DNA from: Acidobacteriaceae bacterium
Lineage (GTDB): Bacteria > Acidobacteriota > Terriglobia > Terriglobales > Acidobacteriaceae
Reading direction: 5' to 3'
Length of the DNA: 53,534 nucleotides
Assembly (NCBI GenBank): GCA_003140235.1
Contig: PLJN01000156.1
Location: 19,456 to 72,989, forward strand
Of this stretch, positions 1 to 7,698 are shown in pieces. A model generated the notes under the pieces. It was not told the DNA's origin and did no database searches. It was given only the letters and a program-made list of their open reading frames with translations. Each line of letters begins with the position of its first letter. The stretch's first letter is position 1. The translations under genes and the position numbers were made by a program.

Positions 1-96
1 AGCGGAGGACCCTTGGATGGCCCAGGAATTGAGGCTCAGAATCGTGATAGTCGCAAGGCCCGCGAGCACAGAATGGATCGGTTTCGTCTTCATCAT
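1..96 (-). CDS. Exported protein, N-terminal signal peptide only (cut by window edge)
   Basis: Reading leftwards from an ATG at 96-94 (a second ATG follows at 93-91), 32 codons are open to the window edge. They encode a typical signal peptide: basic start (MMKTK), a hydrophobic core rich in Leu, Ala and Ile, then a small-residue stretch. The start overlaps the stop of the TetR gene in an ATGA arrangement, so the two are cotranscribed. In this layout (repressor first, exported protein next) the product is often an outer-membrane factor or adaptor of a drug efflux system, but nothing in the visible part proves that. The mature protein lies outside the window. Confidence 0.6.
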   Translation of the reverse strand, partial: MMKTKPIHSVLAGLATITILSLNSWAIQGSSA

Positions 97-719
97 TGTC
101 TTGTCTCAAGTCCTTCGCAAAAAAGTTTGATCTCTTGTTTCAAGACCCGTTCTGTGCCCGAAAAAGGTGGGCCATCAATGGCCCACAGTCCGGTCAGCCC
201 GAGGTGAATGGTCTTAAAGACGGGTACCAGGTCGGCGATCGCTATGTCTTTGCGCAGGAGTCCGCGTTCCTGCAAACGGCGAAACAAAATCAGCAGATTG
301 TTGTCAATGGACTTCTGCATTTCGACCAGATACGGGAGCAGTTGCTCGGTGCGAAAAAACATCTGCGCCAGAAACACACGAACAAATTTGTGATATGGCC
401 GCTTCATGCGGAATTGAAACTGAAGAAACTCCGTAAGGATCGCGGCCAGCGAACCCTTGGACGCCGAAAGCCGCGCCACCCTGGCCTGGACGTGGCGCTC
501 TTTTTCGACCATGTAGGCAACCACAATATCTTCTTTCGTCTGAAAGTAGTTATAGATGGTGCCTTTGCCCAGGTCGGCGACATCGGCAATGTGTTCGACC
601 GTCACGCCATCCAGGCCGTGGCGGGAAAACAGGTCCATTGCGGTGGCGATAATCTGATCGCGGGCTTCGGCCTTCTTTCTGTTTCGCCGCGAGTCTGACT
701 TTTTTATGACCATGGTCAT
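93..719 (-). CDS. TetR/AcrR family transcriptional repressor
   Basis: This is a 208-residue TetR-type repressor. Residues about 15-62 form the N-terminal helix-turn-helix, with the family pattern of a DGVTVEHIADVADLGKGTIYNYF stretch around residues 37-60 (recognition helix near GKGTIYNYF). The remainder is a helical ligand-binding domain. It probably binds the two palindromes that overlap its own start codon and therefore autoregulates. It is followed on the same strand by an exported-protein gene, the usual layout of an efflux operon controlled by its first gene. ATG codons at 719 and 713 are both possible starts; no clear Shine-Dalgarno sequence precedes either. Confidence 0.85.
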   Translation of the reverse strand: MTMVIKKSDSRRNRKKAEARDQIIATAMDLFSRHGLDGVTVEHIADVADLGKGTIYNYFQTKEDIVVAYMVEKERHVQARVARLSASKGSLAAILTEFLQFQFRMKRPYHKFVRVFLAQMFFRTEQLLPYLVEMQKSIDNNLLILFRRLQERGLLRKDIAIADLVPVFKTIHLGLTGLWAIDGPPFSGTERVLKQEIKLFCEGLETRQ

Positions 720-734
720 TTATGACTATAGTCA
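706..734. promoter_or_regulatory. Double palindromic operator of the TetR repressor
   Basis: Two perfect palindromes sit side by side: ATGACCATGGTCAT (706-719) and TGACTATAGTCA (723-734). They share the consensus TGACYATRGTCA and their centres are 16 bp apart. The first contains the repressor's own start codon. The second contains, on the minus strand, a TATAGT hexamer 5 nt before that start codon, so a bound repressor would cover both the -10 element and the translation start. The assignment to this repressor is inferred from position. Confidence 0.7.
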
Positions 735-823
735 CAACGCGAGACAGCGTCAACTTAAGCACCGAGGCACTTCATGGTTGGATTGTCCACATTCTGACGC
801 CATATGCCATAATCGTGCTCACA

Positions 824-1663
824 ATGGAAGTTTTCATCAGTTGGTCTGGCGAACGTAGCCGTGCTGCGGCAGAAGCCCTACGAAGTTGGTTGCCTAAGAT
901 CATCAACGCAATCAAGCCTTGGCTTTCTTCCGCCGATATTGACAAGGGTGCGCGATGGAGTGCAGATGTGGCTTCCCGGCTAGAGACTGCCAAAGCAGGC
1001 ATCATCTGTCTAACACCGAGCAATCTTCATTCGGAGTGGATTCTTTTTGAAGCTGGCGCACTTTCGAAGACTCTCCAAAACACGTTTGTGTGCCCGTTTT
1101 TGATTGGTTTGGAACCGTCTGATGTTAAGCCACCCTTATCGCAATTCCAGGCTACAAAGGCACATAAACATGACGTTCTAAAACTGCTCAAGACTCTCAA
1201 CAGTGCATTAGGCGAGAATGCTTTGGCGGAAAGTCACATTGAAGAAGCGTTTGACCTTTGGTGGCCGAAGCTGGAGTCGCGGTTGAAGGATTTGCCTTCC
1301 GAAGATGCAAAAGCGAAGGCCCATAGGCCTGATCGCGAATTGCTAGAGGAGCTCTTGTCCCTGGTTAGAAACCAAGCCCGGATCGGCGACCAAATGCGAC
1401 CTTCATCGCAGACTCGTACGCTGTCGCTCGCCAAAAGGATTAGGGAAAATGTCATACGACAAGAAGTCGAAAGGGTCGCTGAAACCTCAGGAAAACCAAT
1501 TGGAGCTTTGTCGTTTGGCCACGGAGAGGATGAGATTACGGTAGTTGCTAATTTCGCCGATGCCGGGAGCCTCGTCATGGGAGTCTCAAACAAGATACCG
1601 ATCGGTGAACTTCCAAAGAACGTAGGCGCCAGGATGAGAGCAATGCTTGACTTACCGGAATAA
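824..1663 (+). CDS. Orphan TIR-domain protein
   Basis: From the ATG at 824 the protein is 279 residues and opens directly with a bacterial TIR fold (MEVFISWSGERS). A WSADV segment lies near residue 45, and the NLHSEWILFEAGAL motif places the putative catalytic NADase glutamate at about residue 76. The rest (about 120-279) matches nothing I recognise and ends in a short alpha/beta region. An upstream ATG at 722 lies inside the operator and would add residues before the first TIR strand, so 824 is preferred; a CATAAT hexamer ends 10 nt before it. The codons are visibly more AT-rich than those of the neighbours, which suggests acquisition by transfer. TIR proteins of this type often act in anti-phage defence by degrading NAD+. 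No partner gene is seen here. Confidence 0.8.
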   Translation: MEVFISWSGERSRAAAEALRSWLPKIINAIKPWLSSADIDKGARWSADVASRLETAKAGIICLTPSNLHSEWILFEAGALSKTLQNTFVCPFLIGLEPSDVKPPLSQFQATKAHKHDVLKLLKTLNSALGENALAESHIEEAFDLWWPKLESRLKDLPSEDAKAKAHRPDRELLEELLSLVRNQARIGDQMRPSSQTRTLSLAKRIRENVIRQEVERVAETSGKPIGALSFGHGEDEITVVANFADAGSLVMGVSNKIPIGELPKNVGARMRAMLDLPE

Positions 1664-1677
1664 TTGGGCTCTCACGC

Positions 1678-1690
1678 TACAATATCCCTG
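1678..1690 (+). promoter_or_regulatory. -10 box placed for leaderless transcription of the XdhC gene
   Basis: TACAAT at 1678-1683 is followed by exactly 6 nt and then the GTG start at 1690. No Shine-Dalgarno sequence fits in that space. Initiation 7 nt after the hexamer would begin the mRNA at the start codon itself. Confidence 0.5.
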
Positions 1691-2517
1691 TGGACATCTA
1701 CGAAGAGATCATCCAACTCCGGCGCGAGGGCCGGAAAGGCGCGCTGGCCACCATCATCAACGTGCGCGGCTCGATTCCCTCGTTTGAGACGGCCAAAATG
1801 CTGGTTCGCGATGACGGCACCATTGCCGGCACCATCGGCGGCGGCTGCGTGGAAGCCGAGGTGTGGGAAGCGGCGCGTGAGGTCATGAAAACGGAAAAGC
1901 CGCAGACTCTCACGTTTAATCTGAACAATAATCCCAAGTACGATACCGGGCTGGTCTGTGGCGGGACGCTGGAAATCTTTGTCGAGCCGGTGTTGCCCGT
2001 CAACACCCTCTATATCTTCGGCGCCGGACACATTGCCTGGAGCCTCTACAAAGTCGCGCGCATTGCCGGGTTCGAAGTCGTCGTCACCGATGATCGTGAG
2101 ACCTACGCCAACCGCGAGCGATTCCCCGAAGCCCGCGACGTCTATGCCGATGAATACGAGCAAGTCATGCCTCAGCTCGCGCCCACCGAATCTTCTTATA
2201 TTGTGATCGTCACCCGCGGGCATCGCGACGACATGCGCGTACTGCGCTGGGCGGCGGAGACTCCGGCCAGCTACATCGGAATGATCGGCTCGCAGCGCAA
2301 GGTAATTGCCATCTATAAGGAACTGGAGAAAGAAGGCATTTCGCCGGAGAAGCTGGCGCGCGTCTATGCACCGGTGGGAATCAACATTGGCGCCATCACG
2401 CCGGAAGAGATTGCGGTGGCAATCGTCGCCGAGTTGATCGCCAAGCGGCGCAAGTCCGACGCCGCCCTGCCTCACATGAAGAGCGTGAAAGCTTCTGAAG
2501 TCCTCAAGCAGTTTTAG
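1690..2517 (+). CDS. XdhC/CoxI family molybdenum hydroxylase maturation protein
   Basis: This 275-residue protein has both XdhC/CoxI parts. The N-terminal domain carries GTIGGGCVEAEVWEA (about residues 47-61), and the C-terminal Rossmann-like domain carries the YIFGAGHIA nucleotide-binding loop (about 113-121) plus SYIGMIGSQRK (about 195-205). Family members handle or sulfurate molybdenum cofactor before it is inserted into xanthine dehydrogenase-type enzymes; they act in the cytoplasm. It begins with GTG. A cofactor cytidylyltransferase-like gene starts 13 bp downstream, which fits a cofactor-maturation run. The hydroxylase itself is not in the window. Confidence 0.88.
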   Translation: MDIYEEIIQLRREGRKGALATIINVRGSIPSFETAKMLVRDDGTIAGTIGGGCVEAEVWEAAREVMKTEKPQTLTFNLNNNPKYDTGLVCGGTLEIFVEPVLPVNTLYIFGAGHIAWSLYKVARIAGFEVVVTDDRETYANRERFPEARDVYADEYEQVMPQLAPTESSYIVIVTRGHRDDMRVLRWAAETPASYIGMIGSQRKVIAIYKELEKEGISPEKLARVYAPVGINIGAITPEEIAVAIVAELIAKRRKSDAALPHMKSVKASEVLKQF

Positions 2518-2530
2518 CTATACTTTCCGT

Positions 2531-3142
2531 ATGGCACTCTCACCTTCGTTCGCAGGCGTAATTCTGGCCGCCGGGGCATCTTCACGCATGGGGCGCGATA
2601 AGGCACTTCTGCCCTGGCTAGGAAGCACGTTTCTCCTCTCGGCGATCCAGGCATTGCAGCCTCTCACGGAATTTGTGATCGTGGTCGCAGGTGAGAACGA
2701 AAACAATCTGGCCCCGACTGTGAACGCGCAAGCGGCGTTTCTGGTCCGCAACCCTGATCCCAATCAGGGACAATTCAGCTCTCTGGTCTGCGGCCTGGAA
2801 AACGTACTCGATCGCGGACGCGACGCCGCCATTCTCACTCTGGTGGACCGTCCGGCGCCTGCGCTCGCGACCATTGAAATGCTCAAGAACACATTCGTGC
2901 AGGCCAATGACAACGTATGGGCCGTGGTGCCGGAATTTGGCGGTAAACATGGCCATCCCATTGTGATCGGGCGCGAGATGATGAATGCTTTTCTGCGCGC
3001 TCCCGCTTCCAGTTCCGCTCGTGACGTGGAACACGCCAACCAGAGTCATATTCTTTACGTGCCTGTTACTGATCCGCTGGTAACGGCGAACGTTGACACT
3101 CCCGAAGACCTGCAAAAACTCACGGCAGGAACCACCGTTTGA
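2531..3142 (+). CDS. MocA-like molybdenum cofactor cytidylyltransferase (NTP transferase)
   Basis: A 203-residue MobA-like nucleotidyltransferase. The signature loop GVILAAGASSRMGRDKALLPW starts near residue 9 and its lysine binds the nucleotide triphosphate; the LTLVDRP motif near residue 100 supplies the metal-binding Asp. Members of this branch (MocA) attach CMP to molybdopterin; related proteins attach GMP or act on other substrates, so the base specificity is inferred from the XdhC neighbour. A TATACT hexamer at 2519-2524 lies exactly 6 nt before the ATG, so it may also have its own leaderless transcript. Its TGA overlaps the TTG start of the next gene. Confidence 0.82.
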   Translation: MALSPSFAGVILAAGASSRMGRDKALLPWLGSTFLLSAIQALQPLTEFVIVVAGENENNLAPTVNAQAAFLVRNPDPNQGQFSSLVCGLENVLDRGRDAAILTLVDRPAPALATIEMLKNTFVQANDNVWAVVPEFGGKHGHPIVIGREMMNAFLRAPASSSARDVEHANQSHILYVPVTDPLVTANVDTPEDLQKLTAGTTV

Positions 3143-3867
3143 ACGCAGAGATCAAAATCTCCCCAGCCGCGAGCGAGTTTGTGGAGTCCGTGCTGGCGCT
3201 GAAGCCTCGCGTGGCGGTCTTTGATTGTGACGACACGCTATGGCTCGGCGATTCCGGCGCCGACTTCTTTTACTGGGAAATCGAGCGCGGCATCATTCCG
3301 GCTGACCTGGGCAAGTGGGCCGTGGCGCGCTACGCCGACTACAAAGCCGGCAAAGTAGACGAAGAAACCATGTGCGGCGAAATGGTCACCATCAACGCCG
3401 GGGTCCCGGTGACGATTCTGGAAGAAGCAGCAGAAGAGTTCTTCACGAGCGTGGTTGAACGCCACGGACGCATCTTCTCCGAAATGCAGCAACTCACGCA
3501 GGACCTGAACAATGCCGGGTGTGAACTGTGGGCGGTTTCTTCCACCAACGTCTGGTCCATACGCGCCGGCATGTCGCGTTTTGGGATTGCTGCTGATCAC
3601 GTGCTCGGCGCGAGCGTCGAAATTGAAAACGGGTTGGCCACGAATCGCCTGGTCCGCGTTCCCACGGATGAAGGCAAAGCCAAGGCGATCCAGGAGTGCG
3701 TGAACAATCCGGTTGACGTGTGCTGCGGTAATTCAATTCACGATGCAGCCATGCTGGAGTTGGCGCGGCATCCGTTTGCTGTGAATGCCAATCCTGATCT
3801 GGAGTTGATCGCGCGGGAAAAAGGATGGAGGATTTACATGCCGATGAGGACTAACAAACATCCCTGA
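3139..3867 (+). CDS. HAD family phosphatase (SerB-like)
   Basis: A 242-residue haloacid dehalogenase-type phosphatase. Motif I is FDCDDTLW (about residues 29-36, nucleophile Asp31), motif II is AVSSTN (about 133-138), the conserved Lys is in DEGKAKAI, and the last motif is GNSIHDAAM (about 198-206) with its acidic residue. This arrangement belongs to the phosphoserine phosphatase / HAD-IB group, but the substrate cannot be read from the sequence. It starts with TTG at 3139, overlapping the TGA of the cytidylyltransferase gene, so it is translationally coupled to that molybdenum-related gene. Confidence 0.8.
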   Translation: MNAEIKISPAASEFVESVLALKPRVAVFDCDDTLWLGDSGADFFYWEIERGIIPADLGKWAVARYADYKAGKVDEETMCGEMVTINAGVPVTILEEAAEEFFTSVVERHGRIFSEMQQLTQDLNNAGCELWAVSSTNVWSIRAGMSRFGIAADHVLGASVEIENGLATNRLVRVPTDEGKAKAIQECVNNPVDVCCGNSIHDAAMLELARHPFAVNANPDLELIAREKGWRIYMPMRTNKHP

Positions 3868-3876
3868 CGCTCGTCG

Positions 3877-3923
3877 CGGCTGTAGGGATCCCTCTCCCGC
3901 GTTGCGGGATCGCGATGTTTCAG
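3877..3923 (+). repeat. Dispersed AGGGATCCCT repeat, copy A
   Basis: The copy has a palindromic core AGGGATCCCT (3884-3893) followed by a perfect TCCCGC-gtt-GCGGGA hairpin (3895-3909), and it ends in TTTCAG. It fills most of the gap between two convergent genes and could end transcription from either side. A separate ATGTTTC/GAAACAT stem (3915-3937) reaches into the end of the next gene. Confidence 0.65.
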
Positions 3924-3925
3924 TC

Positions 3926-4804
3926 TTATCGAAACATGTCTGAAAGCTTCTCTTTAAACCACTCCCAACCGGTCTGCTGGCGCGGCAGTGGTGCTGGTGC
4001 GGGACTGTAGGCCCTCAGTCTTTCCACTTGCCGAAAGTCGGGCGGCACTTCAAACAGCGATGCGTCGAGCGGGCCGGAGCGGAACTCCACGACTTCCGAG
4101 CCCCATGTGGATACCAGCATTTTGGGCGCCCCGCGCTCTTTGATTTCGCTTTGCAGGGTGGTGCTGGCTTTGAGCGGAAAGCCTGGCTCATCACCCACGC
4201 GGTGCACGTCAATTTTATCTACTTTGTTCAGGCAGTTGCCGTTCGCGTTGTTGGACACGGCGGAGGCCACGACCACGCCGCCCACGCCCTTCTTTAGCGG
4301 GCGCCATTGCGGTACTACGGCCGTGTCAACATACCAACCGTCCGTCTGGCTTTCCGAACTGCCGGAACATGCTCCCGGGCTGGCGATGCGCTTTTCGCGC
4401 GTGATGATGTGGCGCGCCAGATGTCCGAATATTTCTTTGCGCTCTCCGGTATCGACGTAATCAAGCCAAATCTGTAGAGTGCCGCCGGAATCGCCGGTTG
4501 GTTTGGGCCTGACGCCGAGCGCGAGTCCGCGCGCGTCCGTTTCGTAGGTCACAAACTCATGGGCCTGCAAGTCGAGCACAAAAACTTTCTGTCGTTCCCC
4601 GCCCAGGATGATGTTGGCCATGGTTGACCCGGGCCGGTCGGGCACGCTTTGCCATTCGCTTCTGAGACGGTCCGCGGTCACGTAGTCGATTCGCGTGTCT
4701 GCCATGCCTGCGGTCATTTGCCGCGTGACAATCTTTACACCGTTGACGGTTGGCCCCGGCAACGCAAGTGAAATCACCAAAAATAGCAGCAGCCCCATTT
4801 GCAT
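3926..4804 (-). CDS. Secreted hypothetical protein
   Basis: A 292-residue protein with an N-terminal hydrophobic signal segment (about residues 3-22), so it is probably exported. I recognise no domain. It has a beta-rich composition, and a stretch around residues 70-95 (FVLDLQAHEFVTYETDARG) resembles the lipoprotein-localisation-like or DUF4412-like proteins common in Acidobacteria. Two cysteines near residues 146 and 192 could form a disulfide. It is transcribed towards the preceding operon with the repeat between them. No functional claim is made. Confidence 0.65.
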   Translation of the reverse strand: MQMGLLLFLVISLALPGPTVNGVKIVTRQMTAGMADTRIDYVTADRLRSEWQSVPDRPGSTMANIILGGERQKVFVLDLQAHEFVTYETDARGLALGVRPKPTGDSGGTLQIWLDYVDTGERKEIFGHLARHIITREKRIASPGACSGSSESQTDGWYVDTAVVPQWRPLKKGVGGVVVASAVSNNANGNCLNKVDKIDVHRVGDEPGFPLKASTTLQSEIKERGAPKMLVSTWGSEVVEFRSGPLDASLFEVPPDFRQVERLRAYSPAPAPLPRQQTGWEWFKEKLSDMFR

Positions 4805-4914
4805 ATTCTCTGCTCTTTTCCCCCAAAAGACGAATAGTGTGCATTATTGTACTCGCAGACAATCGCATTGAAAGGAAGTTTTTAGCAGGAAAAAGCACGT
4901 GAGTGAATGGCCGT

Positions 4915-5274
4915 TCATTTCAGCTTATCTAACACTGCCGCGAGGGTATCCAGGGCAAGATGAGTCGCATGGACTGAAGCGTTGGGGAGACCACCCAGGG
5001 CGTCCAGCAATTGCTCGCGCTTGAGCGCAGTGGCTTCCGGAACAGACTTTCCCAATACCAACTCGGTAAGGCATGAGCCTGCGGCAATCGAGGCCACGCA
5101 ACCGCGCACGCGGTAGCGGACTTCGGCCACCTTGCCGTCGGAAAGCTTGACGGCCAACGTCATGATGTCTCCGCACACAGGGTGCTCAATGCGGGCTTCG
5201 GCATCCGCGTTCGGCAGATCGCCAACGTTGCGCGGATGCTCAAAATGATCGAGAACTGTGTCGGAGTAACTCAT
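4915..5274 (-). CDS. IscU/SufU/NifU-N-like iron-sulfur cluster scaffold protein
   Basis: The ATG at 5274 gives a 119-residue protein that starts with MSYSDTVLDHFEHPRNVG, the classical beginning of IscU/NifU N-terminal domains. Cys34 lies in HPVCGD (with the conserved Asp36) and Cys59 in RGCVASIAAGS, the first two cluster-ligand cysteines. The third ligand position, normally Cys in an H-C motif, reads VHATHLAL here, so that cysteine is missing. Extra Cys68 and two histidines (102 and 105) are nearby. No cysteine desulfurase is adjacent. The gene diverges from the BtuF-like gene. Confidence 0.8.
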   Translation of the reverse strand: MSYSDTVLDHFEHPRNVGDLPNADAEARIEHPVCGDIMTLAVKLSDGKVAEVRYRVRGCVASIAAGSCLTELVLGKSVPEATALKREQLLDALGGLPNASVHATHLALDTLAAVLDKLK

Positions 5275-5306
5275 GCTGGAATAGAGTTCTGTAATGGCGC
5301 TCCTTC

Positions 5307-5321
5307 TATAATCCCATGATG
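5307..5321 (+). promoter_or_regulatory. -10 box placed for leaderless transcription of the BtuF-like gene
   Basis: TATAAT at 5307-5312 lies exactly 6 nt before the ATG at 5319 and 3 nt before the ATG at 5316. There is no room for a ribosome binding site, which favours 5319 as the true start. Confidence 0.5.
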
Positions 5322-6134
5322 CCAGAAGACTACCTTCCACGGCGAGTCGCGTCGTTGCAGCCCAGCATCACGATCACCATGCGCGATCTCGGTGTGCTGC
5401 ACCGGCTCGCGGCCTGTACCAAGTATTGTCTGGAGGCATGTCCTGAGATTGCTGACCTGGGCTGCGCCATCATCGAGGACTCATGGACCGCGGACGCGGC
5501 TGAAATTCTGGCTGCCAAGCCCGATCTGGTAATTGCTTCCGTCCCCTACCGGATGGAAGCGCTGGCCGAGATTATGAAATGTGGTGTGCCTTTTCTGGGA
5601 TTTGCGCCCAAGTCGTTGCGCGACGTTTACACCGACATCGCCACCATCGCCCGAACCCTTGGCGAACCCGAACGCGGCGCGGCGTTGATCGTCCGGATAC
5701 AAGCTGGGATTGAAGCCGTGCGGGAACGAGTCGCCGGTGCTGATCGTCCATTGGTTTATTGCGAAGAGTGGGGCAATCCTTTGATCTTCTCTCAGCGCTG
5801 GGTTGCGGAAATGGTGGAAGCATCTGGCGGACGCTTTCTGGGCGAACCAGGCAAGCAGACTACCGCTGAGGAAATATTGGCCGCCGAACCGGACATCATG
5901 ATTGCTGCCTGGTGCGGCGCTGGTGATCGCGTGCCGCTGGAAAAAACCATTGCTCGTCGCGGTTGGGAGAACACCAAGGCAGCGAAGGCTGGTCGCGTGT
6001 ATTGTGTTCAGGATGAATTCTTGAACACTCCGGCCAGTAATTTACTGGACGGACTGCGGGCGCTAGCGGCTGCTATTCATCCGGAGTTGTTTGGCGATGC
6101 TGTTGGGTTACGCCGTCTAACATTCCGAGCGTAG
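5316..6134 (+). CDS. BtuF-like substrate-binding protein without signal peptide
   Basis: A protein of about 272 residues in the helical-backbone periplasmic binding fold used for vitamin B12 and iron complexes. It shows an early RRVASLQPSITI strand, SWTADAAEILAAKPDLVIA, and a second-lobe TTAEEILAAEPDIMIAAWCG. It lacks any signal peptide or lipobox: the first strand begins about 8 residues after the start, so it appears to be cytoplasmic. Family members without export signals are known next to B12-related genes, but no corrinoid transporter is nearby, so the ligand is unknown. Starts at 5316 and 5319 are both possible; the promoter position favours 5319. Confidence 0.78.
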   Translation: MMPEDYLPRRVASLQPSITITMRDLGVLHRLAACTKYCLEACPEIADLGCAIIEDSWTADAAEILAAKPDLVIASVPYRMEALAEIMKCGVPFLGFAPKSLRDVYTDIATIARTLGEPERGAALIVRIQAGIEAVRERVAGADRPLVYCEEWGNPLIFSQRWVAEMVEASGGRFLGEPGKQTTAEEILAAEPDIMIAAWCGAGDRVPLEKTIARRGWENTKAAKAGRVYCVQDEFLNTPASNLLDGLRALAAAIHPELFGDAVGLRRLTFRA

Positions 6135-6195
6135 TGAGGAATCCCTACCTTCTGCTGAATCTACGAGGCGACGCGCGCTTGGCTGTGAGTCGTAA

Positions 6196-6245
6196 GGCTA
6201 TAGGGATCCCTCACCCCGCAAAGAACGCGGAGTTCGGGGTTTCAG
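6196..6245 (+). repeat. Dispersed AGGGATCCCT repeat, copy B
   Basis: The palindrome AGGGATCCCT (6202-6211) is followed by an ACCCCG...CGGGGT stem and ends in TTTCAG (6240-6245). A second partial tail, TTCGGGATTTTAGGAAAAAG, follows immediately and supplies the AGGA ribosome binding site of the next gene. Confidence 0.65.
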
Positions 6246-6271
6246 AGAAGTTCGGGATTTTAGGAAAAAGC

Positions 6272-7285
6272 ATGAAAGTAGATAAAGGCACAGTTCGCGC
6301 ACCGGAGATTGGACGCATCTGGTTCAACTCGCCGCCACTCTCCATGCGTCAGCTGCGCGGGCGCGTGGCACTGGTTGATTTCTGGGATTACACGTGCGTG
6401 AACTGTATACGTACGCTGCCCTATGTCAAAGAATGGCACGCGCGTTACCAGGACAAAGGCCTCACGGTAATCGGCATACACACGGCGGAGTTTCTGTTTG
6501 CCCGCTATGAGAGCAACGTCGAGCGCGGGATTGAAGAGTTTGGAATCGAGTATCCCGTGGTGGTCGACAGCAACAGCGAACTCTGGGACGCGTTCGCCAA
6601 CCGCTACTGGCCCACGAAATATCTGATTGATGGCGAAGGCTACCTTCGCTACGCCCATTTCGGCGAGGGCGCTTATCGCGAAACGGAAGAGACCATCCAG
6701 GAGCTGCTGCGGGAGATCAACCCTGGCGTCCAACTTCCGCCGGTCATGGATCCGCTGCGGGACACTGATGCGGCGGGCGCAGTCTGCTATCAGCCCAGCG
6801 CGGAACTATATCTCGGGCACCGCCGCGGACGCATCGGCAACAAGAGCGGATTTGTGGAAGACACCTCGGCCCAGTACTCGCACACCGGCGAAATGAAAGA
6901 CGGCTTCTTTTATGCCGAAGGCAACTGGACAGCCACGGGCGACCACATTGAATCCCCCGACGAGAAGGAAGCTAAGATCACGATTCGCTATTCCGCCGCG
7001 GCCGTGAATCTGGTGATGGCGTCCTTCAATCCTCAGCCACGCGAGGTTGAAATTCTTCAGGACGGCCAATCGATTCCACCGGCCATCGCAACCCGGGATT
7101 GGCGCTTCCGCGACGGGCGCAGTTACATTCAGGTGGCTCGTCCGCGCATGTACTCGCTGGTCAACAATAAAACTTTCGGCACGCATACGCTGGAACTGAT
7201 CACCCGTCAGCCGGAAGTTGCCATGTTTGCTTTTACGTTTACCAGCTGTTTGGACCGCGAATTCTCTGAGGCCCCTAAAGCATGA
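6272..7285 (+). CDS. Thioredoxin-fold protein, DipZ-like soluble part
   Basis: The ATG at 6272, preceded by TTAGGAAAAAGC, gives a 337-residue protein. Residues about 20-160 are a TlpA/AhpC-like thioredoxin fold with the redox motif WDYTCVNCIRTLP (CxxC near residues 45-48) and the cis-proline region YWPTKYLID. The C-terminal half (about 190-330) is a beta-rich domain like the one found at the end of DipZ proteins, with GFFYAEGNW near its start. DipZ also has a membrane CcdA-type part, which is absent here. There is no signal peptide, so it is probably a cytoplasmic thiol-disulfide protein. It overlaps the Nudix gene by ATGA. Confidence 0.8.
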   Translation: MKVDKGTVRAPEIGRIWFNSPPLSMRQLRGRVALVDFWDYTCVNCIRTLPYVKEWHARYQDKGLTVIGIHTAEFLFARYESNVERGIEEFGIEYPVVVDSNSELWDAFANRYWPTKYLIDGEGYLRYAHFGEGAYRETEETIQELLREINPGVQLPPVMDPLRDTDAAGAVCYQPSAELYLGHRRGRIGNKSGFVEDTSAQYSHTGEMKDGFFYAEGNWTATGDHIESPDEKEAKITIRYSAAAVNLVMASFNPQPREVEILQDGQSIPPAIATRDWRFRDGRSYIQVARPRMYSLVNNKTFGTHTLELITRQPEVAMFAFTFTSCLDREFSEAPKA

Positions 7286-7698
7286 AACAAGTTGTGGCAG
7301 CAATCATCGTGCGCGATGAGCAAATCCTGATATGCCAGCGCACGCGGCACCAGCCCATGCCGCTGAAGTGGGAATTTCCCGGCGGCAAAGTCGAGCCAAA
7401 AGAGCAGCCCGTGGACGCGTTGCGCCGCGAACTCGACGAAGAACTGGGCATCCACGCGAAAATCGGTCCGCAAGTGGCTGTAGTGCAGCACGCTTATGGC
7501 AATGGTACGTCCGTGGAACTGCGGTTTTATCTGGTCCAGCAGTTTGAGGGTGAAATCCAAAACCGTATTTTCCGCGATGTGCGCTGGGTCAGCCGGAAAG
7601 AACTTCCGACTTATGACTTTCTGGAAGCCGACGTCGGACTGGTCAGGGACATTGCCAAAGGGACCATCGAGCTTACTGGCCCACGATCGCCAAAGTAA
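7282..7698 (+). CDS. Nudix hydrolase, MutT-like
   Basis: A 138-residue Nudix protein with a complete Nudix box: GGKVEPKEQPVDALRRELDE and following EELG (about residues 34-57). The early VVAAIIVRDEQILICQR strand and the short size match MutT / 8-oxo-dGTP diphosphatase-type enzymes, which cleanse oxidised nucleotides in the cytoplasm; the substrate is inferred. The start overlaps the previous stop (ATGA), so it is coupled to the thioredoxin-fold gene, and both could serve oxidative stress. Its last 26 bp overlap the 3' end of the convergent transporter gene. Confidence 0.87.
   Translation: MKQVVAAIIVRDEQILICQRTRHQPMPLKWEFPGGKVEPKEQPVDALRRELDEELGIHAKIGPQVAVVQHAYGNGTSVELRFYLVQQFEGEIQNRIFRDVRWVSRKELPTYDFLEADVGLVRDIAKGTIELTGPRSPK

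Noticed and set aside
722-823. Upstream ATG extending the TIR protein by 34 residues
   Set aside because: It lies in the TetR operator and puts unrelated residues before the first TIR strand.
1672-2475. Long antisense open frame opposite the XdhC-like gene
   Set aside because: It mirrors the codon pattern of the real gene, has no domain and no ribosome binding site. High GC keeps the antisense frame open.
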